From contig NW_020313057.1 in assembly GCF_003265705.1 (NCBI RefSeq), positions 5,187,075 through 5,251,074 on the forward strand: a DNA stretch of 64,000 nucleotides, given 5' to 3'. Numbering within the stretch: the stretch's first letter is position 1; each line of letters opens with the position of its first letter. Of this stretch, positions 45,820 through 57,072 are shown piece after piece. The stretch is from Callorhinus ursinus (taxonomy: Eukaryota; Chordata; Mammalia; Carnivora; Otariidae). Under the pieces are notes generated by a model, which had not been told where the DNA came from, did no database searches, and saw only the letters and a list, made by a program, of their open reading frames with translations. The position numbers and the translations under genes were made by a program.

Positions 45820-48640
45820 TTCTCTTTTCCATCCTCGGTTCTGTTTCCTCTCTGTGGAATCACCCAGCCCCTTCTGTGTCCGATTGCTGTGTATGACCCG
45901 GACTTCACCTAACCTAGCCACGCAGACAGTGTTCACCACTGCTTGCTCTACCTTCTTATTCCATGACAAATGGGTGAGGCCAAAAGACAATCAAAGGCTT
46001 TGGAGAAGGAAGCGGGTGATCGGGTGATCGGGAGCCGGCAACTGCTGTCTGATCACAGGCTTGTTATGTGGCTGCAGGGCTATGACGTTTGTTAGCTTGG
46101 GAAGAAGGGAGGGTTGCAGAACAGTTCACTGAATAGTAGATCTCCAAACGCTCGGTAATGAATCTGGATCATTGCTTTGGCTCAAGTTAGAGATAAAAAC
46201 GGGAGGTATGCCTGGGGATTTGGGGTGCTTCTAATCCGCCCTCAAAGAAGCGTGTGCATTACCAAGTCCCTTCAGAGTCGTGGGTATTAAGAGTTTCCCA
46301 CTCTTTTCAAGCAGGCAGTCAACTTCTCTTCTAGAGGAAGCCCCAGGAGGTCTGCAGGCTGCAGGGCCACCTGCAGAAATAGCACCCAAGCACGCGGGCA
46401 GGAGGCAGCCATGCGTCCCTGGCGTTGCATGAGATGTGTGCTCCAGATCCCAGCCTGCAGGGGTTAAGAATATAGGGAACCCTACACCCAAAGCTTCTTT
46501 TGTCCCCTTGGACAGCTATCATTTATGAATGTCTCCAAATTCTTCTAGAAACTTTTCTCCTGAATCCATATCACCGACGAAGGCGGTAAGTTCCAAAACC
46601 ACCCTCCCAACTTGGCCAAGATGTGCTGCCTTGTTTTCCATTGCAGCCATTCTTCTTAAGTTCCAAAGGGAAAAAAAAACACGTTCGCAATGTATCCTCT
46701 TACTCGAGCATTTTGTGATTTGGCCAGTCTGTTCTCATTCTTGCATTAAAAAGTGTTCAGAGGCAGACTTCCTTACAAGAAAAACAAAGTACATATACAA
46801 ATACAACCAGCCTCTTGGTGAAAAAGACCGCATCCTTTGCCCTCGTGGAACAGTCCTGGTCATCATGGGGGCCATGTGGGCAGCCAGAACAAGCCTACTG
46901 AAGCAGCTATTTTCATTTTTAGCTTGCACTGGCTCAGGAGAAAAGTTTTCATAGTATAAAGACCTGTTATACCCCAGGCAACACTTCAACTAGTGTTTGA
47001 AAACTTTAGTAGGATACTCTCATTTAACATCAGGCATTCATGTTTTATCTTCTTTTATAAATAACCCTTGCTTAAAAGAAACGTTTCCCTAAGTAGGTTA
47101 TCTCTTATCTAAAGAGCCTTTAGATTGAACACCGAACAATGCCAGAGGCCTAAAAGCACGGTCATTGACTAGTCTTCCACGAGGTCGGGAGTGACAGGGC
47201 AATAAGTGGCAAACTACTATGGTTGAATCTCATTCCGAAAAGATGAGTCATAAAAAGACCTGATGACTTGGAATCAAAACATATAGAGCTCCTCTCCACA
47301 TTTAGAGTCCTTGAAAGTTCACACTTTTTTTTTTTTTAATGGTGTAGCTAGTTCACTGGTGAAAGGGGCTGGCTGCCAAGACAGTGCTTCATAAAAGTTA
47401 AGTCCTAATCAAAATGCCACATTTTCTCAGCGTGCCGCTCCTCTCTAAGGAGAACACATAACTGCCAGATGACATGAGAGGCAGCTCAAGTTGGCTCAAT
47501 GATCTTCCAGAAAGGAAAATGCTTGAAAACAAGCAGAGGTCTGTGTAGAATGTGCTGGAACAGGACTGTGACATGTCCTCCTATAGACAGCGAGAGAAAC
47601 AGAGAGCCAAGTGGGGTATGTGGCAGGATTATGGGGTCACACACACCCACACACGCATCCTGAGAATATATTTTCATCATGCACTTCCTGAAAGTAGAAT
47701 CTGCAATGCCTTTGCCACAATTATGCTCCACTGGGTACAATGTTGGGCACTGCGGGGAACAGAGAAGAGTCAGACACATTGCAGTCCCACTGTGGGACGG
47801 TACCAGAGAGGAAAGAACCAGAGGAGGATAGGTGTTCTGGATGTTCACCCCAAAGTGATGCCCCGGAGGGACATTGCAAGAATTAGGAAGGGTGTGAGAT
47901 GCTGGGCAGGGGGAGAGGGTGTGAGATGCTGGCGGTGGCGGGGGGGGGGGGGGGGTTCTCCCTTTCCGTCTCATCATCAGTGGTCAAAGGAAAAACTCAG
48001 AAGACTACTGATGAGACAGAGATATGACCGGGAGAGCACGGATCCAACAAGAAGCTGGGGCGGGATGAAGCGGAATCACACACAACCTGGAAGCTCAGAG
48101 GGCGCTCGCCAAAGAGGCTGCCGTCAGTAAGCCCGGACTGCGTGCTGGCCCGCGCATCCTTCCAGTCACCCTGGGGAAAGAATTATTTTCCCATCACCCC
48201 CGTTTGTAACTCAGGAAGAAAGTAACTAAGGAACACAGTGACTGACTAACCCTTCCCAGGTTCCAAAGGAGACGAATTTGAATGTGAACTTGAGCCTGTC
48301 ACTAATACGCTGTGTTTGTTACTATTCTGAGCTGATTTTTAGGATACAGACTGGTTAGTAAAAAAGAAAGCAACTTTAAACATGCATAAGGCGGGGGGGT
48401 TTTTTGGATTTGAGAGAAATCATAAGTATATCGGGGAATGTCCTGCTGATACCTATTCAGCCCTACCACAAAACCTATGCAGACCAATGCTGATGGCTCA
48501 GAAATCCTTCCCCAAAGGCAGTTAATGTTGTTCTCACTCTATCCACCTTGACCTTCTGATATGTATAAATGTAAGAGATTTGTAGTTTCTCCCACCTTTG
48601 AACCCGATATTTCTAATATATTACTAAAAATTGTCCACGA
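45820..48640. other. Intronic unique DNA
   Basis: No recognised exon. A 16-base G run sits at about 47940-47955, and GGTGTGAGATGCTGG repeats at 47890 and 47920. ORFs of 163 (minus) and 192 (plus) codons overlap at 47490-48130 with no recognised domain. Confidence 0.45.
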
Positions 48641-48647
48641 TAAAAAG

Positions 48648-48828
48648 ATTTTTTAAAGATTGTACTTATTTATTTGAGAGAGCACAAGCGGAGGCAGGGG
48701 CAGAGGGAGAGGGAGAAGCAGACTCCCCGCCGAGCAGGGAGCCCAACGCGGGGCTGGATCCCAGGACCCTGAGATCATGACCTGAGCAGAAGGCAGCCGC
48801 TTAACCAACTGAGCCACCCAGGCACCCC
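48648..48828 (-). mobile_element. Can-SINE
   Basis: Flanks AAAAAGATTTT and AAAAAGTTTTA. Confidence 0.92.
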
Positions 48829-49177
48829 TTTCATAAAAAGTTTTAAAATAAGTCACTTCTCTTTGTGACTCTGGAACTGATACTTAATAGACCTCCCTTC
48901 AAACAAGAGCTTTTGTCCCTGAAGACGAAGTCTTGTGTATGACATCCGACAAAGCATCGACATGATGCATATTCTCCAAATCTGCCAGATGACAGACCTT
49001 AATGTCCCATCTGCCTAGACATACATTCCATGCAAAGTTCTATTTTCTACGGCAGTGTCTTGTAAACTTCCCGAGTTTGCTTTACAGACTTACTTCTTCC
49101 AGGAAAGATACCTTGTGGGTATTCTGGTGGCTGTGATCCCCTCTACAAGCCTCCTTTTCCATTTCCCCTAAACCTTC

Positions 49178-49627
49178 GTGATGGTCAGTATGATGCACCC
49201 CCCACCAGATCAGGTCCTTCACCAGTTGGTGAAGGACCTGTTCCCCCATCTGTTGGCAGTGCTGCTGGAAGGTGGCCCGAAGCTGCTAGTCCTCTTTGGG
49301 GATTGTCTTGAGCTAAAAGAAATCCTCTTGTCAAGGTCACACATCCTTCCAGGGGTGTCCTGCGTCCAGTGGCTGATCACCGAGTGGGTACTAAGGCTCC
49401 ACGTTCAACCCGATGTGGGACAACTGAAGGACCGTCCCAGCTCCCAGCTTCCTGGGGAAGAGCTTCTCCCTGCCCCCTGCTGCTTCCTCTTCCTTCCAGG
49501 TGCTGATCCCAGGAGCACCCCTAAGAAGCCCCTTGCACTCTGTCCTCCTACCCTGCATCTCAGAATCTGCCACCTGGGGAGCACATCTGCGATAGCCCCT
49601 CGTGCCATGCTGGGCCACAGTCACTAG
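49178..49627 (+). other. 149-codon ORF over an unidentified repeat-like segment
   Basis: It has no recognised domain. Its 3' part ('GCTGATCCCAGGAGCACCCCTAAGAAGCC...CATCTCAGAATCTGCC') reads like the end of an old interspersed repeat. A 14-bp-arm palindrome lies at 49211-49240. Probably not a gene. Confidence 0.3.
49211..49240. repeat. Perfect inverted repeat, 14-bp arms, 2-nt spacer
   Basis: CAGGTCCTTCACCA, then GT, then TGGTGAAGGACCTG; all 14 positions pair. Confidence 0.97.
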
Positions 49628-49979
49628 AATGTAAGCACCTCTGCAGTGTCCCTGACTCCCAGAACAAGGGATTCGAGCAAATGGATAAATCACACACACC
49701 AAAGAGACAGAAGGTGGTGGGGAACACAGTGGATGCCACTCCTCACTGCACAAGTTCACAGAGATCCGTCAAGTCCTATTTGTCTCTGGAGCATGGGAGT
49801 TTGAGCCACACTTGAGATTGGTGGAAGTAGGCATTAACTGGCTGGAATGAAGAATGGACCCTATGTGACTAGAACGGAGATTCAAAAACAGCAAATTTCC
49901 TTCCCCCAAATCAAAGCCACTTGGCATGCTTGGGATTGTGGTCTCTCCCAGTGGAAGACAGAGAGAAAGGGTTATTTAT

Positions 49980-50169
49980 TTATTTTTTAAAGATTTTATT
50001 TATTTATTTGATAGAGAGCGAGAGCAGGAACACAAGCAGGGGGAGTAGGAGAGGGAGAAGCAGGCTTCCTGCGTAGCAGAGAGCCCAATGTGGGGCTCAA
50101 TTCCAGGACCCTGGGATCATGACCTGAGCCAAAGGCACAAGCTTAACAACTGAGCCACCCAGGCGCCCC
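49980..50169 (-). mobile_element. Can-SINE
   Basis: Flanks GAAAGGGTTATTT and GAAGGGGTTATTT. Confidence 0.93.
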
Positions 50170-51072
50170 GAGAAGGGGTTATTTTATCCTCCATCAATAG
50201 GGGCCATGCTGCGAAGCAGGGTAAGAGACTTGCCTCCAGTTCAACAAGAAAATAATTCAAATACCCTGACTGCTAACACGCTACACCCATTTCCTTAGAT
50301 AGCGCGGGCGCCTGAGAACACTCTCCGTTGTACTCCATCACCACTGGCACAGGTGGTCTCGTCGACTACAGGACCTAAGTCACCACCCCAAGTTTTAGAA
50401 ACACCGTCTACATCGAGTGGGCTACTTCCTAACTCATACTTTGGAGCACATACTCCGCTAATTGCTGGCAAGTTCATCTGTCTTTTCTACATGTTCTATT
50501 AATATGTCCTTTGTATATACTTAAATTTAAAAAGCAGGCCCAAATTCCCCATTAAGGATTTTTAGGTTCCCAGATATTCAGGGAGTAATTTGTAATATGT
50601 TTCTCTTGGCAAATCAAGTCAGATAGTATTTATTTCATATTACCATGATGATTTAAGAAAAGATGCAAAGCGGGAGTCTACAAAATTCCATCATTACTAT
50701 TAACTGCCCTCTATGCCATAAATACTTGTCTTTTATTCAGCACAATTGGGGTTAATTTTAGGACTCAGTGTGTCTGAAGGAAATTCTGCCCCCATTCCAA
50801 GGGACTGAGCTGAACAATGGAGACTATTCTCAGTGGGTCCAATGCTATCTCCCCCCTGTCCTTCCCTCTGCGAATATAAAGGGTCTCTCTCCTGAAAGAT
50901 GAGTATCTTGAGGGGCAAGGGGTGCAGAAGGATCACCTTTAAAACTAAAGACCCTTTTTGTAAATGTTGCCAAAGCTTTTTGATGCTGTATAAGGGCCTG
51001 GATCCTGAGAGAAAGGGATACAAAAGCACTTATATTTGCAAAGGAGGTAAAAATCTGTTTCAAAGTGAATTT
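50170..51072. other. Intronic unique DNA
   Basis: A/T-rich toward 50500-50750. No recognised element or exon. Confidence 0.45.
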
Positions 51073-51278
51073 GTTTTTTTTTTTTAAAGATTTTATTTAT
51101 TTATTTATTTGAGAGAGAGAATGAAATAGAGAGAGAGAGCATGAGGGGGGGAGGATCCGAGGGAGAAGCAGACTCACCGCTGAGCAGGGAGCCCGATGTG
51201 GGACTCGATCCCGGGACTCCAGGATCATGACCTGAGCCGAAGGCAGTCGCTTAACCAACTGAGCCACCCAGGCGCCCC
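51073..51278 (-). mobile_element. Can-SINE, young subfamily
   Basis: Target duplication AAAGTGAATTTG on both sides. Its last ~95 bp are almost identical to the SINE at 56830-57029, sharing GGGACTCCAGGATC and AAGGCAGTCGC. Confidence 0.94.
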
Positions 51279-51338
51279 AAAAGTGAATTTGTTTTTGCCC
51301 TGTGAGGTGCTTCTCTCCTTTCAAACCCCCCGCCCCCG

Positions 51339-51529
51339 CTTTTTAAAAATATTTTTATTTATTTATTTGAGAGAGAGACAGAGATAGCAAGAGAGAAATT
51401 GGGGAGGAGAGGGAGAAGCAAGCTCCTCGCTGAGCAGGGAGCCCGACCCCGGAGTTCAATCCCAGGACCCTGAGATCATGACCTGAGCTGAAGGCAGACG
51501 CTTAACTGACTGAGCCACCCAGGCACCCC
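51339..51529 (-). mobile_element. Can-SINE, tandem with the next
   Basis: Antisense copy ending CAGGCACCCC. Left target CTCCTTTCAAACCCC. Confidence 0.92.
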
Positions 51530-51536
51530 TCAACCC

Positions 51537-51745
51537 CTTTTATAAAAAAAATTATTTATTTATTTAGAAAGAGAGAGAGCATGAGCAGGGGGGAGGGGCA
51601 GAGGGAAGGAGAAAGAGAATCTGGGGCAGACTCTGCACTGAGCACGGAGCCTGATGCGGGTTCAATCTCACATGACCCTGAGATCGTGACCTGAGTCGAA
51701 ACCAAGAGTCTGATGCTCAAACCGACTGAGCCACCCAGGTGCCCC
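51537..51745 (-). mobile_element. Can-SINE, tandem with the previous
   Basis: Antisense copy ending CAGGTGCCCC. The sequence after it (CTCCTTTCAGCCC) repeats the left target of the previous copy, so the two inserted at or into one site. Confidence 0.92.
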
Positions 51746-52049
51746 TCCTTTCAGCCCTTTGAGCTGAAAGGCAGCAGGCCCTTGCCAGGCGGGTCTCGGC
51801 CTTTGGGCACAGTCCTCTTGGGGTCTCAGCAGCCGGGTTACCGGCCACAGCGTGAGAGGTGCTTCACTGCTGAGCGGAACACTCTGCATCCATGCAAATC
51901 TTAAGATGATTACAAATGAAATGCCACTTCACAAAGCAAGTATGCAGAGACGTCGAGCTCATGAACCCAAGAGGGTAAGATATTCTTCAAAGGGGAGGCG
52001 GCTGGCACAAAACCAGGCAGCCGGAGCTTTAAAGAAAGCGGTCACTCAC

Positions 52050-52187
52050 CAAAGTCAAACTCCTGGAGCGGGAGCTGCTGCTTCGACTGTCCAAGCTGCC
52101 CCCTCTGCTCAGGTCGCTGAGCCCGCAGCTGGGGGACACATCCGAGTCCATCTCCGATGAGTCTGACTGCTGGTGGTTCACAGGCAT
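52050..52187 (-). CDS. PROSER2: PROSER2 coding exon A (start codon, residues 1-46)
   Basis: This is the first coding exon of PROSER2, a vertebrate protein of poorly defined function. Read leftward from the ATG at 52187-52185 it encodes 46 residues starting MPVNHQQSDSSEMDSD, then a Ser/Arg-rich stretch containing GGSLDSRSSSSRSRSLTL. The exon ends at 52050 in phase 0, followed by a GTGAGT donor (52049-52044). The reading frame is open further upstream with no stop inside the exon, but MPV matches the family's known N-terminus and fixes the start. The start context is moderate (G at -3, C at +4), and a short upstream ORF precedes it in the same exon. The Ser/Arg run could be a phosphorylation region, which is inference. 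Phase agreement with exon B, across 19.7 kb, supports the model. Confidence 0.9.
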
Positions 52188-52268
52188 CCCCGGAGACACG
52201 GTGGCCACTGGCCCGGTCACAGGAGGTGGGGAAGGGGACAGGGTCCCATTCTCAAGAAGCAACTGCCT
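52188..52268 (-). other. PROSER2: PROSER2 5'UTR part of exon A
   Basis: The sequence upstream of the PROSER2 ATG runs to a good acceptor, TTGGTTTCTCCAG, with AG at 52270-52269. Exon A would therefore span 52050-52268 with 81 nt of leader. An adjacent AG at 52268-52267 could shift the start by 2 nt. At least one noncoding first exon must lie further right, and it was not identified in this window. Confidence 0.65.
52217..52249 (-). other. Upstream ORF in the PROSER2 leader (10 codons)
   Basis: An ATG at 52249-52247 opens a short frame, MGPCPLPHLL, closed by TGA at 52219-52217. It has A at -3 and G at +4, a stronger start context than the PROSER2 ATG (G at -3, C at +4). It ends 29 nt before the main start, in a different frame. 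Its presence is directly visible. Any repression of PROSER2 translation is inference and depends on the acceptor at 52269 being used. Confidence 0.45.
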
Positions 52269-53115
52269 CTGGAGAAACCAAGCACAGGGGTACAGGGTTA
52301 ATGCCTTATCCCCTGAAACGGAAGGCTCGGCGTGGGTCAGAGTCATCTCGATTGGCAGCCTTGACCATCGAGACGGAATTAGGAGCCCCTAAGTCAACAT
52401 GTTTGCTCATTTTCATTTCTCCTTTATATCCCTTTCCATCATGAAGATGTGAATCATTTTTAAGGAAAAGATGAACAGACTAACAATTACTTTGTTGCTG
52501 AAAACCTGATAGGATAATGGCTTTTGCACCGAGGACCTGTACCCTCCTGCTCTTTTCCACGTGGATTCAGGATTTCCCTGTGCTCTTTATTGATTCTAGT
52601 CTCTTCTACCTCAGACACCACAAAATTATGGCTCCTTTTCCAGCTTCACTGCAGTTCAGAGTTGAGTGAAGGGACAAGAGCTGGTAAATTTAGTGAAAGA
52701 AAGTCTGGTTGACATCTCTGAGATTCTAGGTTCTCTGGAGGCTGAGATGCTCCTGCAATTTCTACAGAAGATACTAAGGTACCATAAGTCACTACTACAG
52801 GAAGTTCATATTTTTACTTTCAGGAACAAAGACAGCAAAATTTCCCCTACGAGCTCCTTGGTTTCATACTCTGACTCTTTTAGCAGGAAATTCAGCTCAG
52901 TCTCTGAACAATGGACAATGGAATTCAATAAAACCTTCTAGAAGACCAAACAAGATTAATAGGGAATAAGGGAATAAGCCTCTTGTGGAGGCTTAGGGCA
53001 AGTGGAGAGATACAAGCCCACGTCATTCATTCCTAAACTGAAAATACTGCCAGGTGGCTTTCTGAGCGCCTTTAAGAATACTGAGGGGCATGTGAGCTCA
53101 GATAACCAGGGGCAC

Positions 53116-53118
<3 letters not shown>

Positions 53119-53150
<32 letters not shown>
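53119..53150. repeat. (TG)n microsatellite
   Basis: About 32 bp of TG dinucleotides. Confidence 0.97.
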
Positions 53151-53151
<1 letters not shown>

Positions 53152-53463
53152 TAACTTTTAATACAAACATGACTATCTGTGGAGAAAACCCAATCAGTAC
53201 GGAATACTTTTGGGTGGACTTTGTCATTTAAAACTTCTAAAATTACTGTGAGATCTTCTTAGGGAAATCCTGAAGGTGTGAGAACAGCTTAAAAAGGAAA
53301 CTATTTCTCACCCGGTTTCTCTTCGTTTTTCAGGTGAATCAGCCCCGTTAACTGGCAATTTAAGAGCAAGATTAGGGAACAGAAGATTCTGAGCATATAT
53401 ATGCTTTTTGGAAGTTGCCATTATTCCAAATGGTTAAAAAAAAGGCTTAAGAAAATGTTAAAG

Positions 53464-53672
53464 GTTTTTTTTTTTTTTTTAAGATTTATTTATTTGAGCA
53501 AGAGAGAGTGTGTGCACAAACAGGGAGAGAGGGAGAGGGAGAGGGAGATAAGCAGACTCCTTGCTGAGCGGGGAGCCTGACGCATGCCTCGATCCCAGGA
53601 CCGTGGGATCACGACCTGAGCCAAAATCAAGAGCTGGTTGTTTAACCAACTGAGCCACTCAGGCGCCCCCCC
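53464..53672 (-). mobile_element. Can-SINE
   Basis: Target duplication AAAATGTTAAAGGTTTT on both sides. Confidence 0.95.
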
Positions 53673-54720
53673 CAAAATGTTAAAGGTTTTAAAATTTAAT
53701 AGTAAGCAAGCCTAAACAATGCAGACTGTATCTAAACCATCTACGTAGCCAATAATATGCCCCATCCCTGGGACGGTGAGTAGCTAGGACCTGGGTGAGG
53801 TGGGCAGGAGATGCAGAGAAGACCCACGGACTCTAATTCATTCCTGAACTCAGTAAGTCACTGCTCCAGGGAAAGGAGGGTGATGAGGGGCAGTAAGTCT
53901 TCCCCCCACACAACAGGGAGGTGAAAGATGGGGAAGTGAGATGCTCATTAGCCCCACACGAGGAAGGAACCCAGTGGATGTGCCTTGTCTCTGGGAAAGT
54001 GTCTGGAATTTTGCAACAAGTCTGTGCAGTAAGAACAGCACTCTGAGGGGCGCCCGCAGTATGGCCGGAGGGCGGTAACCTCCCACATCATTCGAGAACA
54101 CACCTTTTTCTTGTGTTACTACAATTTTAAAAGCTATTCTGACACCATAAAACTGTAACATTTAGACTTTTACAAATTACTGTCTTGAAAGAACACGAGG
54201 AAGCGAACCAGAATTCTCCAGAAGGCAGAGGTTGTTGGGAAGAAAGTGAAAACCTTGGTCTGATATCCTTCACAGGTTCGAGGTGCCAATCTTCTGTGAT
54301 CTCTTAAGACATCAAGAATGAGGGGCTCCCTAGTCCTAGTTCCCTGGGAACTAAAAATATAGAATTCCATGGTGGTCCATGGTGGAGAGAGCAAAGTTTT
54401 CTGAAGAGGAAGGGCAAGGAAGCAGCCTTCTTCTCTGGTTTGCCCTGGAAAGGAAATAGGGCAGACAGGTTTGACAGGAGTGACTCCCCCAGTCCTATGA
54501 GTCCGGGATGGTCATTACCATCCTAAAATATTTAGTCTCCTTGTCCAGCCACAGGTTCATTCCTTGGGTTTACAGTATAGTTTATAACAAGTGAAACTAT
54601 GACAGCCCCGTAGGTGAAGAAGTGGACTTCTACCAGAGGAGCAGAACCAGTCTCGCTGAGAAGTCCCAGCAAGTCTGACACCACAGGTGCAGAAATTTGA
54701 GCCACTGTGCTCACTTTCTG

Positions 54721-54978
54721 TTTTTATTCTTTAATTTTTAAATTTTTATTTATATATTTATTTTTTGCGCGCGCACGCGCAAGAGAGAGAAAGAGAGAGA
54801 GAGAGAGAGAAAGAGAGCAAGCAGGGGGAGGAGCAGAGGGAGAGAGAGAGAGAATCTCAAGCAGGTTCCATGATCAGAGCAGAACCCAATGTGGGGCTCA
54901 ATGTCAGGACCCTGAGATCATGATCTAAGCTGAAATCAAGAGTCAGATGCTTAACTGACTGAGCCACCCAGGTGCCCC
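54721..54978 (-). mobile_element. Can-SINE with an alternating GC segment
   Basis: Target duplication AGTGCTCACTTTCT (right copy) and TGTGCTCACTTTCT (left copy). GCGCGCGCACGCGC lies at about 54767-54780, between the A/T tail and the purine-rich tract. Confidence 0.93.
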
Positions 54979-55903
54979 AACAGTGCTCACTTTCTATTTA
55001 TTTTCTTGTACTTCCTGTGTTTATTTCTCATTATTTACTAGTAACATCCTTGTTTGGAAAGGTCTAGTTTATCAGTTGAGCAGAGAGAATGCAGACAAGG
55101 CCACAACTGACCTACAGTCTTAGTAAATCTACATCTGCCAAGCATGGCCGGTAGGAAGGACAGCAGCTATCCGGGCTGCAGGGCCCGGTGGGTCTGGTGG
55201 GGCTGTGAGAGTTAGGCAAGTGAACCCTCTCAGGTGAGTGCACTGCAGCCAGACGAGGAAGGCAGCTCCTTTCCTTCATCTTCCCCTACATTCCAGAAAG
55301 ATCTAGAATGACCTAGATGCATCAAGCACGAACCCTCCTTCACCATCACCCTACTCCGTCTCAGTTCCTACCAATCAATACATGCTTCAATTTGGGGCCG
55401 ATCTTGCCTTCTAGCCCCAGCATATTCTCCAGATATTTGCTGTTTTCCTACCTCACAATGAGCAGACTCCAGGTACCAGGCAATAACCCATGAGTAAGAA
55501 TCACTTATTCCACAGAGGAACTCGATGTAGGCACTGGTTCTTAATTCAGTAAGGTATCAGGCCTACTGAATGCGTGTACGGGGGTAAAGCCTGAGCGTGT
55601 ATATTTTTTAAAAGTAACACAAATAATTCTGCCACACGGCACCAACTCCAGCGGAACACGGAAGTGTAGGCTATGCTCAGTGCCATTTTGGGGAACATGA
55701 GGGCACTGAGCAAGGGGTGCCAATACCCCTTGCGGGGTTCAGAGACTTCACAGAATGGTGACAACTGGGCCAAGCCCTAAGAGATGTTTAAGATATAGGA
55801 GACTGTCGGTTTTAAACACACGGTGATTAATGGGCATTCCAGAGAGAATAAAGTAATGGTGATAACTGAGCACCACACACTGTTTAAAAAAAAAAATGGG
55901 TCA
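54979..55903. other. Probable intronic unique DNA
   Basis: No recognised repeat, exon or motif. Confidence 0.45.
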
Positions 55904-56060
55904 GGGGCACCTGGGTGGCTCAGTCGGTTAATCATCTGCCTTCGGCTCAGGTCGTGATCTCAGAGTCCTGGGTTCGAGCCCCACATCTGTTGGGCTCCCT
56001 GCTCAGCAGGGAATCTGCTTCTCTCTCTCTCTCTCAGATAAATAAATATAATCTTTGGGG
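55904..56060 (+). mobile_element. Can-SINE
   Basis: Flanks AAAAAAAAATGGGTCA and AAAAAAAAATGGGGCA. Confidence 0.93.
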
Positions 56061-56829
56061 AAAAAAAAATGGGGCAGCTGAGTGGTTTCCAGGACACATT
56101 TTGTGTGTGGAAAGAACAAAGGAAAGAACAGTCTTGCATATACTTCCACTTGAATAGGGAAATCAATGAGAAAATATATATGTTTATGCTCTTGTGTGCA
56201 GAGACTGTCTCTGGAAGGATAGATAGTATCTATCTGGCTGTCTGCAGGGAGGGAGAAAGGGATGGCCAGGAGGCTAAGGGTGGAGATGACGCTTTCCCCA
56301 AATGATCTTTTCTGTCTTTCAAATGCGGCACATACTCACGGTCCAATAAATAATCTATTTCAGGGGCAATCAAAGCAGTTATCAAGTTGTTTTACCAGTT
56401 CACATAAGAAATGATAAAGACTTGGAAACTACTGTGGCCTAAGGTTGGAAGAGAAAAACGTGAGAGATAGAAAGGACTATGAAATTTTCATGACTAAAAG
56501 GCAGGGCAGGAGTGTATTTCAAGAACAGAAGAGAGGGGGACCCTGGCTGCCAAAAGGTGCAACAGAGTAAGGACTAAAAACTGCCCACTGAAATCACTGA
56601 CCTTATAAAGAGTGAGCAGGAGAGAGATGATCCAAAGCCCCCCACAGTGGGCCAAGGCATGGACAGGAGAAGTGGGGTGTGCATCGAGTCGCTGGGGGTG
56701 TGCTCTCCGGGGGGAGGAGGGGTGAACTAGGTGCTGGGGATGAAGGAGGGCACTTGCCGTGATGAGCACCAGATGATGGATGGAAGCGCTGAATCACTGA
56801 ATTGTACACCTGAAACTCATATAACATTG

Positions 56830-57029
56830 TTTTTTTTTAAAGATTTTATTTATTTATTTATTCGAGAGAGAGAGAATGAGAGAGAGAGAGCACGAGAGGG
56901 AAGAGGGTCACAGGGAGAAGCAGACTCCCCGCTGAGCAGGGAGCCCGATGTGGGACTCGATCCCGGGACTCCAGGATCATGACCTGAGCCGAAGGCAGTC
57001 GCTTAACCAACTGAGCCACCCAGGCGCCC
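56830..57029 (-). mobile_element. Can-SINE, young subfamily, nested in L1
   Basis: Exact target duplication CTCATATAACATTG. Near-twin of the copy at 51073-51278. Confidence 0.95.
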
Positions 57030-57072
57030 TCATATAACATTGTATGTTAACTATCTGGAATTAAAAACTTAA

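Larger units (their letters stand above)
32332..52049 (-). other. PROSER2: PROSER2 intron between exons A and B
   Basis: This 19.7-kb intron is packed with Can-SINE copies, L1 fragments (34150-35460, 36600-38990, 42120-42345), hAT remnants and simple repeats. Non-repeat blocks at 40000-41900, 44520-44880, 45090-45480, 45820-48640, 48830-49975 and 50170-51060 hold no ORF I accept as a gene. Confidence 0.85.

Noticed and set aside
47552..48130. 192-codon + ORF with a faint histone H3-like phrase (VMPRRDIARIRKG)
   Set aside because: The resemblance is too short, the upstream part does not match, and the DNA shows no histone pseudogene homology by eye.
52666..52941. 91-codon + ORF near exon A
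   Set aside because: No recognised domain, wrong strand for PROSER2, and composition typical of unique intronic DNA.
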